Shown here piece after piece: positions 33,996 through 41,898 of a stretch of 64,000 nt of DNA (its first letter is position 1; every line of letters begins with the position of its first letter). This DNA comes from Luteitalea pratensis (GTDB taxonomy: Bacteria; Acidobacteriota; Vicinamibacteria; Vicinamibacterales; Vicinamibacteraceae), in NCBI RefSeq assembly GCF_001618865.1, contig NZ_CP015136.1, positions 2,825,001 to 2,889,000 of the forward strand. The letters are read 5' to 3'. The notes under the pieces are model-generated. The model made no database searches, was not told where the DNA came from, and saw nothing but the letters and a program-made list of their open reading frames with translations. Position numbers and translations under genes: made by a program.

Positions 33996-34484
33996 CTACG
34001 CTTCCTGCAGTCGCTTGATCAGCTGAATCTGCCCGGCGTGATACACGGCATGGCTCGTGATGCCGAGCACGAGTTCCGCGCGCTCGGCGTCCGGCAACGC
34101 CGAGGTCGCCGCTCCCGTGTCAATCGCCTCGATCAGGTCGGCCAGGCGGTCGTGCTCCTGCGCGACGATGGTCTGCACGCGCTTCCAGGACATTGCGCGG
34201 TCGCTGTCGAGGCTGAACCAGTCGTCGCCCTCCAGCACGAACGGCTTGGGTTCGTGTCCGCTCACCCGTGCCCGCACGCCCCGCACGATGTAGGCGTGGT
34301 GCACGGCGATTTCGGCGATGTTGTGTCGGCCTGCGGCGGGGCGCCAGTAGGCCGTCGCCGCCGTGACATCGCCCAGCGCGGCCTTCATGTCCGCGCCGTG
34401 CCACGCGCCTGGACCGTAGCCCTCCCTCAGGACGCGGCTTTCGGACAGATGGTTGGTGGCGGTGCTGGTGTTCTGCTTGCTCAT
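33996..34484 (-). CDS. DinB-family protein
   Basis: A 162-residue four-helix protein of the DinB/YfiT-like superfamily. Metal-ligand histidines are seen in HHAYIVRG (first helix bundle) and HAVYHAGQI (last helix). Members are thiol-transferase-like metalloproteins, often stress-related. The start MSKQNT at 34484 has AAGGAGGG about 6 bases upstream. It diverges from the AraC regulator over 48 bp, so the regulator may control it. Confidence 0.82.
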   Translation of the reverse strand: MSKQNTSTATNHLSESRVLREGYGPGAWHGADMKAALGDVTAATAYWRPAAGRHNIAEIAVHHAYIVRGVRARVSGHEPKPFVLEGDDWFSLDSDRAMSWKRVQTIVAQEHDRLADLIEAIDTGAATSALPDAERAELVLGITSHAVYHAGQIQLIKRLQEA

Positions 34485-34532
34485 GATGCCCTCCTTGCAT
34501 GACTGTTGTAGGACGTAGGGGAGGAGGCGGTC

Positions 34533-35426
34533 TTGGCAAAAGTTGCGCTCGACATGCAGGCTGCGCTCGAGCGGCGCCGGAGGACCGGCGAGGCCGGCAC
34601 GACGACGTCGCGGATCCTGGCGCGCGGCGCCGGCTGGAGCGTCGCCGACGTGATCTGCACGGCCGGACCGCGCGACCGTCCGTTCGAGGAACGGCATGCG
34701 CAGCATTCGATTGCCGTCGTGCTCAGCGGCAGCTTCCAGTACCGCACGACGACCGGCGGTGGCGTAATGACACCCGGCGCCATCATGCTTGGCAACCCGG
34801 GCCAGTGTTTCGAGTGCGGGCATGCGCACGGCGAGGGCGATCACTGTGTCGCGTTCTGGTTCTCGCCGGACTACTTCGAGCGCATCGTGGCTGATGCAGG
34901 TGTCCGGGGCCGGTTGAACTTTCGCACACCGCGCCTGCCGCCCGTACGCGCCATGGCACCCCTGGTGGCCGCAGCAGGTGTCGGGACGGAAGTGGAGCGG
35001 AGTGAGGCGGCCTGGGAGGAACTCGGGATCCTGCTCCTGGGGGAGGCGGTGCAGTCGAGCGGCGACGTGACGCGTGGTCCCAGGACACCGCCCCATGCGG
35101 AAGCGCGAGTCAGCGCCGCGGTTCGTGCCATCGAGGCTATGCCCGACGCGCCACACACGCTCGCGTCGCTCGCCGCGGCTTCTGGCGTCAGCCCGTTCCA
35201 TTTTCTCCGCACGTTCAGGCAGGTGGCCGGTGTTACGCCGCACCAGTACGTGCTGCGTGCGCGGCTGCGTGCCGCGGCCTGGCAGCTCGCGACCCCGACG
35301 CCGGTCCGCATCCTCGACGTCGCGCTCGACAGCGGCTTCGGCGAGGCGTCCAACTTCGACCGCGCGTTCAGGACGGAGTTCGGTGTGTCACCGCGTGCCT
35401 ACCGCCAGCGCTTCGTGGAACCCTGA
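34533..35426 (+). CDS. AraC-family transcriptional regulator
   Basis: A 297-residue regulator. The C-terminal two-helix-turn-helix module runs from about residue 205 (HTLASLAAASGVSPFHFLRTF) to the end (VALDSGFGEASNFDRAFRTEFGVSPRAYRQRF), the full AraC/XylS signature. The N-terminal cupin-like sensor domain has IAVVLSGSFQYRT and a Cys/His-rich ECGHAHGEGDHC that could bind metal. The TTG start at 34533 is favoured by GGAGGAGG 5 bases upstream; an ATG lies 7 codons later. It likely regulates the divergent DinB gene or the coupled downstream gene. Confidence 0.85.
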   Translation: MAKVALDMQAALERRRRTGEAGTTTSRILARGAGWSVADVICTAGPRDRPFEERHAQHSIAVVLSGSFQYRTTTGGGVMTPGAIMLGNPGQCFECGHAHGEGDHCVAFWFSPDYFERIVADAGVRGRLNFRTPRLPPVRAMAPLVAAAGVGTEVERSEAAWEELGILLLGEAVQSSGDVTRGPRTPPHAEARVSAAVRAIEAMPDAPHTLASLAAASGVSPFHFLRTFRQVAGVTPHQYVLRARLRAAAWQLATPTPVRILDVALDSGFGEASNFDRAFRTEFGVSPRAYRQRFVEP

Positions 35427-35429
35427 TCC

Positions 35430-36656
35430 ATGGCGACCAACTACACCGTCGTACTGTTCTCACGCCAACACATCGGCGATAACCCCGGGGCCTTTGACGA
35501 CGTCGAGCCCAACGTTGCCTTCGTGGGCCCGGGCAAGGACTTTCCCTTCGATTGTCCCGGCGTCAATTCCGCGGCGGCGGCGTTGCTGATGTTCCAGTCG
35601 CGGGACGTCGATCATCAACGGAACGTGTTTCGCGTCAACGGCGTGGACGTGTTTGGCGGACTGCCGGCGAGTCCCGCGAGGGATGCCTGGAATGGCAACA
35701 TCCTGCTGATCGAGCCGCACCACCAACTGAGGGCGACCGGCAACGTCTTGCGTGTCGAGGCGCGCTCGTCTGATGGCGGGAGCGCTGGCGGGATCGACGA
35801 CTTCATCCTCGACAATGTCGTCATCATGTACAAGACCGCGGACATCGTGGCACAGCTACCGACGGCCACGGGCGACCTCGCGGCGTTCCTCACGTCCGGG
35901 TTGCTGGCCTCGATCGCCAACGTGCGTGGATCGGGGTCCGGAGCGGATCCCGCCGATCAGCGCAACGAATACATCCTGCCCACGCCGGCCCAACTCGCGG
36001 CGTGGCGCGCAGTGTTCCGGAGCCTCATCGGCGGGGCGTGGGATGAGGCGCACGCACGAGCCAGGATGATCAGTTCGACCTACAACGTCGTCCGGTTCTT
36101 CGACACGCCCTCGGGCCGCACGCACTACCTGCTCATGGAAGGCGTGCCGGGTCAGATTCCGGCGCCGGCGCCACATTCGGCGGGCGAGGCGATTACCGAC
36201 CCTGCCGATCCGACGGCCCGAGGCTGGGGCACGTACATCTTCGACGCGGAGCCGCAGCGCGCGCTGAGCTTATCGGCGCCCCATCTCCACGACGATCTCG
36301 AAACGGAGCATCAGGCGATCGAAGCCTACCTGGCATCGCGGGCCCGCACGCTGCTCATTGCCGGCACCGACCGCGACCAGAACACGACCGCAGGGGAAGG
36401 GCGCGTGATTGCCGCCGGGGTCTTTGACGCCAGCGGCGGTTGTGCGGCGCGGGGAACCGACAACATGCAGATGCGATTCGCCTCTGGCTTGCCCCACGCC
36501 AGCATCTGTCGGGAAGACAGCACTCCAATCGGACCGTCGCGATTTATACACGTGGAGCAGCGCCGCACCGTGCGTCGTGCGTCATCAGACTCCGAGGCCA
36601 CAGCGGGAGTAAACCGCGCCATCGTCCTGTCCGCCATCTTGGCGACATTCACGTAA
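35430..36656 (+). CDS. Protein of unknown function, 408 aa
   Basis: Starts 3 bases after the AraC stop, so it is almost certainly co-translated. The N-terminal ~130 residues look like a beta-sandwich (VVLFSRQHIGDNPGAFDD ... NVLRVEARSSDGG), and the C-terminal half has a conserved-looking HLHDDLETEHQAIEAYLASRARTLLIAGTDRDQN segment with several His/Asp/Glu that could bind metal. No signal peptide. The last ~30 residues are low in family-like character, so a frameshift near the end is possible. I cannot name a family. Confidence 0.65.
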   Translation: MATNYTVVLFSRQHIGDNPGAFDDVEPNVAFVGPGKDFPFDCPGVNSAAAALLMFQSRDVDHQRNVFRVNGVDVFGGLPASPARDAWNGNILLIEPHHQLRATGNVLRVEARSSDGGSAGGIDDFILDNVVIMYKTADIVAQLPTATGDLAAFLTSGLLASIANVRGSGSGADPADQRNEYILPTPAQLAAWRAVFRSLIGGAWDEAHARARMISSTYNVVRFFDTPSGRTHYLLMEGVPGQIPAPAPHSAGEAITDPADPTARGWGTYIFDAEPQRALSLSAPHLHDDLETEHQAIEAYLASRARTLLIAGTDRDQNTTAGEGRVIAAGVFDASGGCAARGTDNMQMRFASGLPHASICREDSTPIGPSRFIHVEQRRTVRRASSDSEATAGVNRAIVLSAILATFT

Positions 36657-36727
36657 CGGGAATTGGCACCGCATGAAGATCCGCTCCTGAAGATCGGGTG
36701 GCGTGTGGCGGAGGACGAATCGGCGCC

Positions 36728-37873
36728 TCACGAACGGCCGCGCAGATCCCGGGCCGCGGCAGCCATGGCCGCAACCTTGGCGGACGCGATCTCGACCGTG
36801 TTCATCGGACGATTCGAGAAGGTGCCGAACCCGCAGTCAGGATTCAGGAACACGCGTTCGGCGGGATAGAGACGGAGCGCCTCTTCGACGGCCGCACGAA
36901 TCTGCGCCGGCGTCTCGACCTGGTCGGTGCGAGGATTGACGACGCCCAGCCCGATCTCCTTGCCCTCGAACCCGATGAGTGTGCCGGCCCGCTCGGTGGC
37001 GTATTCCAGGACGAGCTGCGTGATTTGCAGCCGGTCGAGATAGGTCCTTAGCGCCTGGTAGCCGCCGCTCAGAAGCGTCGACTCGTCGCGGCTCCAGTTA
37101 CCGCGGCACACGTGGAGACCAATCCGCAGATCGTCGACGCCCGCCACCACTCGATTGATCAGCGAGACGGCGAACTCGAGCTCCTCGCCCGGATCGCTGC
37201 GCGCGGCGAGCGCCGCGCACATGAACGTCCGCGTCCGTCCGGGCGCGAAGGCGACCTCTGTGAGCACCGGTTCGTCCAACTGCACGAACTCCACGCCGGC
37301 CGATTGCAGTTCCCCGAGCTCGCTGCGGAGGAGCGCAACGACGTCCTCCGCGAGCGCTTCCTTGTCCGGGTAGTACGCGCGCGTGAGTTCCGGCACGAAC
37401 ATCGCTCGGGTGAGGAGATAGGGTCCGGGCAGCGTGACCTTGATCGGGAGGCCCGTGTGGCGGCGCGCGAACGTCAGGTCGTCGACCGTCAGCGGCTCCC
37501 GCCGGTCGATGCGGGCCGTGCAGATCGGGCTGCTGATCGAATAGGCGGGGACGTCGAGCGTCTGGAGGAGTTGCTCGAAGCCAGCCTTGTCCTCGACGAA
37601 ATCGAGCATCTCGGCGAGGGTCATGAGCCGTACGCCGGACAGCTTCTCGGCGACGAACGAGTAGAAGTTGTCGCGCCGCAGCTCGCCGTCCGTCACGATG
37701 TCGCAGCCGAGGGTCTCTTGCAGCCGCAGCAGATCCACCACCGCCTCGTCGGCGATGCGATCGAATTCCGCGCGGTCGATCCGACGGCGGCGATAGGCGC
37801 GCATCGCTTCGGCGACCCCTGGCGGCCGCGGCCAGCTGCCGACGGTCGTGACGGGAAAGAGCGGCAGGCTCAC
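36728..37873 (-). CDS. MetE-like cobalamin-independent methionine synthase domain protein
   Basis: A 381-residue UROD/MetE-like TIM-barrel protein corresponding to the catalytic half of MetE. Zinc ligands are visible as His254 and Cys256 (LHVCRGN) and Cys347 (NPDCGFG), and LDEP (199-202) is a conserved active-site strand. It lacks the N-terminal half of the enterobacterial enzyme, as in core-MetE-like methyltransferases. It starts with GTG at 37873, overlapping the stop of the upstream binding protein (GTGA). The methyl donor and acceptor are uncertain given the operon context. Confidence 0.83.
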   Translation of the reverse strand: MSLPLFPVTTVGSWPRPPGVAEAMRAYRRRRIDRAEFDRIADEAVVDLLRLQETLGCDIVTDGELRRDNFYSFVAEKLSGVRLMTLAEMLDFVEDKAGFEQLLQTLDVPAYSISSPICTARIDRREPLTVDDLTFARRHTGLPIKVTLPGPYLLTRAMFVPELTRAYYPDKEALAEDVVALLRSELGELQSAGVEFVQLDEPVLTEVAFAPGRTRTFMCAALAARSDPGEELEFAVSLINRVVAGVDDLRIGLHVCRGNWSRDESTLLSGGYQALRTYLDRLQITQLVLEYATERAGTLIGFEGKEIGLGVVNPRTDQVETPAQIRAAVEEALRLYPAERVFLNPDCGFGTFSNRPMNTVEIASAKVAAMAAAARDLRGRS

Positions 37874-38694
37874 GACGAGGCCGGTGCGAAGAACCGTTCC
37901 GACTCGACCGCTGCCATCAGCGGGCCGAAGCCCGTCGTCCGCCCTGGCAGCCAGGCCTTCAGGCCTTCCAGGTCCATCATCTCGCGGTGCGCGGGATTGT
38001 CGTAGCGCATGGCAAAGAGCGCGTCGAGCCACGCGTTCTCGACCGAGCGATCGAGCGTCTCGCGGACCGTGAAGACGCAGTGGTCGAACCGATCCGTTTC
38101 CCCGACGATGCTGAATTGGTTGGCGTCGATCGTGCCGTCCTTGACCCAGCCGTCCCAGTTCAGGTCGAGCATCGCGCACGCCGCCGCGTCGCCCCTGGTG
38201 AGGCAGTCCAGCGCGTCGCGCTCGCCGCCGACGTGATCGCCGTGCTTGCCGACGAGGACGTCGAACCGCCGGACCGTGACGTCCACTCCGGGGCTGAGTC
38301 CTTCGCGGCGCAGGCGACCGAGTGGGATGAGCGTGGCCTGCGGCGAGTCGATCGCGCCGGTGGCGATCGTGCGCCCTTTCAGGTCCGCGAGTGTCTGCAC
38401 CGGACCGCTGCGCCGCGCGACGACGTAGGCGATGCGATCGCGATCGGTATCGCGCATGGCAATGGCGCGGCAGCCGTTGCCCGATCGCCGCTGCGCGTCG
38501 ACCCACGCGAGCGGCGAGTTCCAGGCGTTGTCGATCGCGCCCGACAGCAGTCCGTCGTTCTGATCCTCGTAGGTAGAGTAGAACGCGACGTCGATCGGTG
38601 CGCCCTGTGCGTCGAAGAAGTCGCGGATGATCTCCCAGATCACCGACACCTTGGGGTCGTACATCACCGCCCCGACCTTCAGCGGGCGCGACAT
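37870..38694 (-). CDS. PhnD-like substrate-binding protein without a transporter
   Basis: A 274-residue periplasmic-binding-protein fold of the phosphate/phosphonate (PhnD) type: MYDPKVSVIWEIIRDFF at the start, LADLKGRTIATGAIDSPQATLIP in the ligand cleft, and a second-lobe ETDRFDHCVF. No signal peptide is seen, so it may be cytoplasmic, which is unusual for a binding protein. No permease or ATPase is adjacent. The start overlaps the upstream stop by one base (TGATG). Confidence 0.78.
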   Translation of the reverse strand: MSRPLKVGAVMYDPKVSVIWEIIRDFFDAQGAPIDVAFYSTYEDQNDGLLSGAIDNAWNSPLAWVDAQRRSGNGCRAIAMRDTDRDRIAYVVARRSGPVQTLADLKGRTIATGAIDSPQATLIPLGRLRREGLSPGVDVTVRRFDVLVGKHGDHVGGERDALDCLTRGDAAACAMLDLNWDGWVKDGTIDANQFSIVGETDRFDHCVFTVRETLDRSVENAWLDALFAMRYDNPAHREMMDLEGLKAWLPGRTTGFGPLMAAVESERFFAPASS

Positions 38695-39848
38695 CAGAAC
38701 ACCTCCAGCCCGCACAGGGCGCGGCCGATGAACTCGTAGGCGACCTCGCTCGTCGGCGCCATCACGATCGGCGCGCGTGCATCGCGGAACAGCCGCTCGA
38801 TGCCGTGCGCCCCGCCGAAGGCCGCGCCGCCGCACGCCCGCATCGCCATGTCGGTGACCGCCACCGCCGTTTCGGTGCCCGAGGCCTTGGCCTCGAGGAC
38901 CATCAACTGGGTTGCCGGACCCGGCGACTCCAGCGAATCGAGGACGGCGCCGAGGTGCGCCCGCGCACGGTCCGTATCGATGCGCATCCTGGCGATTTGC
39001 GCGCGTAGCGTCGGCAGATCCGCCAGCGAACTGTTGGATTGCTCGAACCGCGTGTGGGTGACGTGGCCGATGGTCGCATTCACTGCCGCTTCGGCAATGC
39101 CGATGCCGACCGCCGCCGATCCCACCTGGAAAAGCGGCAGCACGACACCGAGCATCATGTCGAGCCCCTTGCCGTCAGCCGTGAGCGCGCGGTCGGCGCC
39201 AACCGACACGTTCGAGAGCGTCATCGGCGCGCTGGCGTTGCCGCGGAGACCGAGTCCGCGCCACGGCCCCGACACTGCCACGCCCGCGTCCTCCTTGAGG
39301 ACGACGTAGATCGAGCTCTCGAGCGGTTGCGTCGCGCCGGCCGACTGTGTCGACACGACGTAGCCGTCGGCGTGGCCGGCCGACGTGACGAATGACTTCT
39401 GGGCGTTGATCGACACGGCGCCGTTGCCGGAAGCGCTGGCGCGGCTCACCGGCGCCCAGAAGTGGCTGCGCGATCCCTTCTCGCTGAAGGCGAGCGTCGA
39501 GATGTGTCGGCCTGCGGCAGCGGCCTCGAGCAGCGGCGCAGTCTTGTCCGGTGCGGCGGTGTAGCAGGCGACGCCGCACAGGTGCATCAGGTAGACCATC
39601 GCGGTGGATGGGCAGCGCTGCGCCACCGCGTCGATCACTGCGGCGACGGTTCGCGGACCCTGGCCGAGCCCGCCATGCGTCTTCGCCACAGTCAAGCCGA
39701 GAAGCCCGCTCGCGCCGAGCGCGGCAATCGAGTCGGCCGGGAACGCCGCGTCGCGATCGACGCTCGCCGCCCGCGGCGCGAGATCCCTGTCGGCGACCGC
39801 GGCCGCGGTGGCAACGATCTGCTGCTGCTCGTCATTCAATCGATACAC
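38694..39848 (-). CDS. Acyl-CoA dehydrogenase-fold protein lacking the catalytic Glu
   Basis: A 384-residue protein with the complete ACAD fold: N-terminal helical domain, the beta-barrel motif (TLAFSEKGSRSHFW) and the C-terminal helical bundle. Where classical ACADs have YEGT after RDAK, this protein has MAPT after RDAR (Ala364 in place of the catalytic Glu). It may therefore act as a flavin monooxygenase (DszC/SfnB-like) or on a non-CoA substrate. It lies 18 bp downstream of the OsmC-like gene and is coupled to the binding-protein gene. Confidence 0.83.
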   Translation of the reverse strand: MYRLNDEQQQIVATAAAVADRDLAPRAASVDRDAAFPADSIAALGASGLLGLTVAKTHGGLGQGPRTVAAVIDAVAQRCPSTAMVYLMHLCGVACYTAAPDKTAPLLEAAAAGRHISTLAFSEKGSRSHFWAPVSRASASGNGAVSINAQKSFVTSAGHADGYVVSTQSAGATQPLESSIYVVLKEDAGVAVSGPWRGLGLRGNASAPMTLSNVSVGADRALTADGKGLDMMLGVVLPLFQVGSAAVGIGIAEAAVNATIGHVTHTRFEQSNSSLADLPTLRAQIARMRIDTDRARAHLGAVLDSLESPGPATQLMVLEAKASGTETAVAVTDMAMRACGGAAFGGAHGIERLFRDARAPIVMAPTSEVAYEFIGRALCGLEVF

Positions 39849-39866
39849 CGCTGGTCCTCCTTGGAC

Positions 39867-40316
39867 TTACGAGGTCAGAACGAGTTCGATGTCGAGATCG
39901 AGGGCCTCGCGCAGCGTCGAGACGAGCGGCAGGCGTTCAATCATTTCGTCGAACAGCACACGGGTGGTCCTGTCATCCACCGAGGCGACAAACACCTTGA
40001 TCGCGATCCGGCGGATGCGCGGCCGGCCGGTCTCACCAATCACCTCGAGGTACGCGAGCCCGTCCTGCAGTTCGCCTGTCACGAGTGCCTCGACCGCCTC
40101 GATCGGGAGGCGCCGGCGCCGCGCGAACTCGCGCAGCCCGTTGACGACCTCGCCGCCGACGGCGCCGAGCGCGTACTCGAGCGCGGCCACGTGCGGCGAC
40201 GCGTCGTCGAACTCGACGGGACGGCCGATTGAAAACTGGCGGCGGCCGACCGAGACGCGCGCGTCCGCGGGCCCCGGCGCCGTCACTCGCAGCGAGATGA
40301 CGATGATGGCGGTCAT
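39867..40316 (-). CDS. OsmC-like protein without cysteine
   Basis: A 149-residue protein with the OsmC/YhfA fold: a beta strand hairpin (FSIGRPVEFDD), the long central helix (PHVAALEYALGAVGGEVVNGL) and the C-terminal strand-helix. Genuine OsmC/Ohr peroxidases need two Cys; this protein has none, so it cannot be a thiol peroxidase and may bind a small molecule. First gene of the four-gene operon. Confidence 0.75.
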   Translation of the reverse strand: MTAIIVISLRVTAPGPADARVSVGRRQFSIGRPVEFDDASPHVAALEYALGAVGGEVVNGLREFARRRRLPIEAVEALVTGELQDGLAYLEVIGETGRPRIRRIAIKVFVASVDDRTTRVLFDEMIERLPLVSTLREALDLDIELVLTS

Positions 40317-40946
40317 GCGTGAACGGTTGCCGGGCCTCGAGCGATCCCGGCAGAGACGGATGTCTGAATCAGCGAACGGGTGGCGCGACGCGCCACTGGG
40401 GCGGGGTTATCAGGTGAAGCCGGAGCCGATGCGGTACGAGCCCATCTGGCACCGCATGCTAGCACTTCTCGGTGGGTGGAGTGAGACGTGCGGTGACGCC
40501 GTTGGGTGCGATCGCGAGCCGGTCTCCCACTCGCGCGTGAAGTGCTCATCACCATGGTGTTCGCGTTGGGCCGACTGCACGAGGCGACAGCTGCAGCAGC
40601 ACTTGTGATACCGCGCCCCGTCCGATGCAGGGTGCATGGTGTGCCGCGACTCACGTGATCGACAACCTATGCGAGCCGCTACGTTTGGCAACGAAGTGCC
40701 TTGCATCAAGGGCTGGATGGCCAGCAATCCCGGTTGCGAGGTACAGCCTTGCGTGCTACGGTGTGGGCTCATTCAAAGGCATTGGGCTGGTGTGGGCGTT
40801 TCGACGCACCCAGTGACGATCGCCACTGCACGCGCAACCTCCCCGCGACTGCAGTGAAGCGGTGTCTGGATCCTGAGGCACGGACGACCGGTCGTCGCGT
40901 GGTCGCCGCTGCATACCTCCGCGCGACGATATCAGGGGAAATACCA
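40317..40946. other. 630-bp region without a recognisable gene
   Basis: Between the start of the OsmC-like gene and the GlcG-like gene, which are divergent, so both promoters must lie here. The stretch at about 40640-40830 looks less GC-rich than its surroundings. Open frames present are short and have no coding character. I see no tRNA, repeat or clear riboswitch. Confidence 0.6.
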
Positions 40947-41768
40947 ATGACGTGCAAGATCACGCTGAGCCTGCTTCTCGGAGTTGTCCTTCTGCCGCTG
41001 TCGGCCCACGCACAGAGCGACGCGGACTGCAAGAACCTTCCCTCTCACGCACAGCTCAAGGCAGCGATCGATGTGGCGGTGGGTCAGGAGGGGAGCGGGT
41101 TGAATCTGCACATGTGGGCGACCGTGGTCAACAGGGACGGGATCGTCTGCGCCATCGCCTTCTCCGGAACAGATCGCGGCGCGCAGTGGCCAGGCAGCCG
41201 CGTGATTTCGGCGCAGAAGGCGAGCACCGCGAATGCCTTCAGTCTGGATAGTTCCGCTGCCAGTGGCGGTTCCGGAGGTGCGCTGGCGCTCTCCACAGCG
41301 AACCTCTATTCGGCCGTACAACCCGGAGGCAGCCTCTTCGGCCTGCAGGCGAGCAATCCCGTGTCGACCGCCGACGCCTACAAGGGCCCCTCCGACAACT
41401 ACGGACAATTCAACGATCCGCTGGTTGGTGAGAAAGTGGGCGGAGTGAATGTATTCGGAGGAGGGCTGGCCCTCTACGCGTCAGTACAGAACGGCCCGGC
41501 GCAGATTGTTGGAGGCGTTGGCGTCAGCGGTGATACGTCGTGTGCGGATCACAATATCGCCTGGCGGGTGCGGCACAACCTCGAGCTCGACTACCTGCAC
41601 CTTGTCCCAGGCGTCGCTGGGCTCTTTCAAGGGGATGCGGCCCATCCCGACAACATCATCTTCGACATCGTCTCGAATCCCGGAGGCGGCACAGGAATCA
41701 GCCCGTCGGGCTTTGGTCACCCGACGTGCTTCAAGACCGTCTCCGGCGGCCTGCCCGCAGTAAGGTAG
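40947..41768 (+). CDS. GlcG/HbpS-like exported protein
   Basis: A 273-residue secreted protein. The signal peptide (MTCKITLSLLLGVVLLPLSAHAQ) is followed by the HbpS/GlcG fold (MWATVVNRDGIVCAIAFSGTDRGAQWPGSRVISAQKA...), which in relatives binds haem or other small ligands, and a C-terminal beta region. AGGGGAA lies 7 bases upstream of the ATG at 40947. Cysteines (C28, and others at about 47, 196 and 265) may form disulfides. Function outside the family resemblance is unknown. Confidence 0.78.
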   Translation: MTCKITLSLLLGVVLLPLSAHAQSDADCKNLPSHAQLKAAIDVAVGQEGSGLNLHMWATVVNRDGIVCAIAFSGTDRGAQWPGSRVISAQKASTANAFSLDSSAASGGSGGALALSTANLYSAVQPGGSLFGLQASNPVSTADAYKGPSDNYGQFNDPLVGEKVGGVNVFGGGLALYASVQNGPAQIVGGVGVSGDTSCADHNIAWRVRHNLELDYLHLVPGVAGLFQGDAAHPDNIIFDIVSNPGGGTGISPSGFGHPTCFKTVSGGLPAVR

Positions 41769-41784
41769 CCGGTTGTGCCTGTGC

Positions 41785-41809
41785 GTGGACGCGTCATGTG
41801 CGCGTCCAC
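41785..41809. terminator. 9-bp perfect hairpin between convergent genes
   Basis: GTGGACGCG and CGCGTCCAC pair around the loop TCATGTG, 17 bp after the GlcG-like stop and 90 bp from the TonB receptor stop. Likely a terminator for one or both genes. Confidence 0.6.
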
Positions 41810-41821
41810 CACTTCGTCGGT

Positions 41822-41850
41822 GGGCGAGCAGCGTTTCCTGATTGGCCAGC
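41822..41850 (-). pseudogene. Possible remnant of an Asn-Gln repeat gene
   Basis: Twenty-six of 29 bases match 20844-20872, the 3' end of the 68-residue Asn-Gln heptad protein gene, on the same strand. Read in the matching frame it encodes LANQETLLA, like LANQKALLA in the intact protein, but no repeat array or stop follows. It may be a decayed copy, or chance similarity. Confidence 0.4.
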
Positions 41851-41898
41851 GAGGCCCTCGCGTCCGGAATCAAGCGGCACGTCTTGGCCTTCGTAACG

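Noticed and set aside
40325-40334. CCCGGCAACC (minus strand) just upstream of the OsmC-like start, as in SAM-I riboswitches
   Set aside because: The other conserved parts (K-turn, GAGGGA strand, P1 stem) are missing, so it is chance, although a MetE-like gene in the operon made it tempting.
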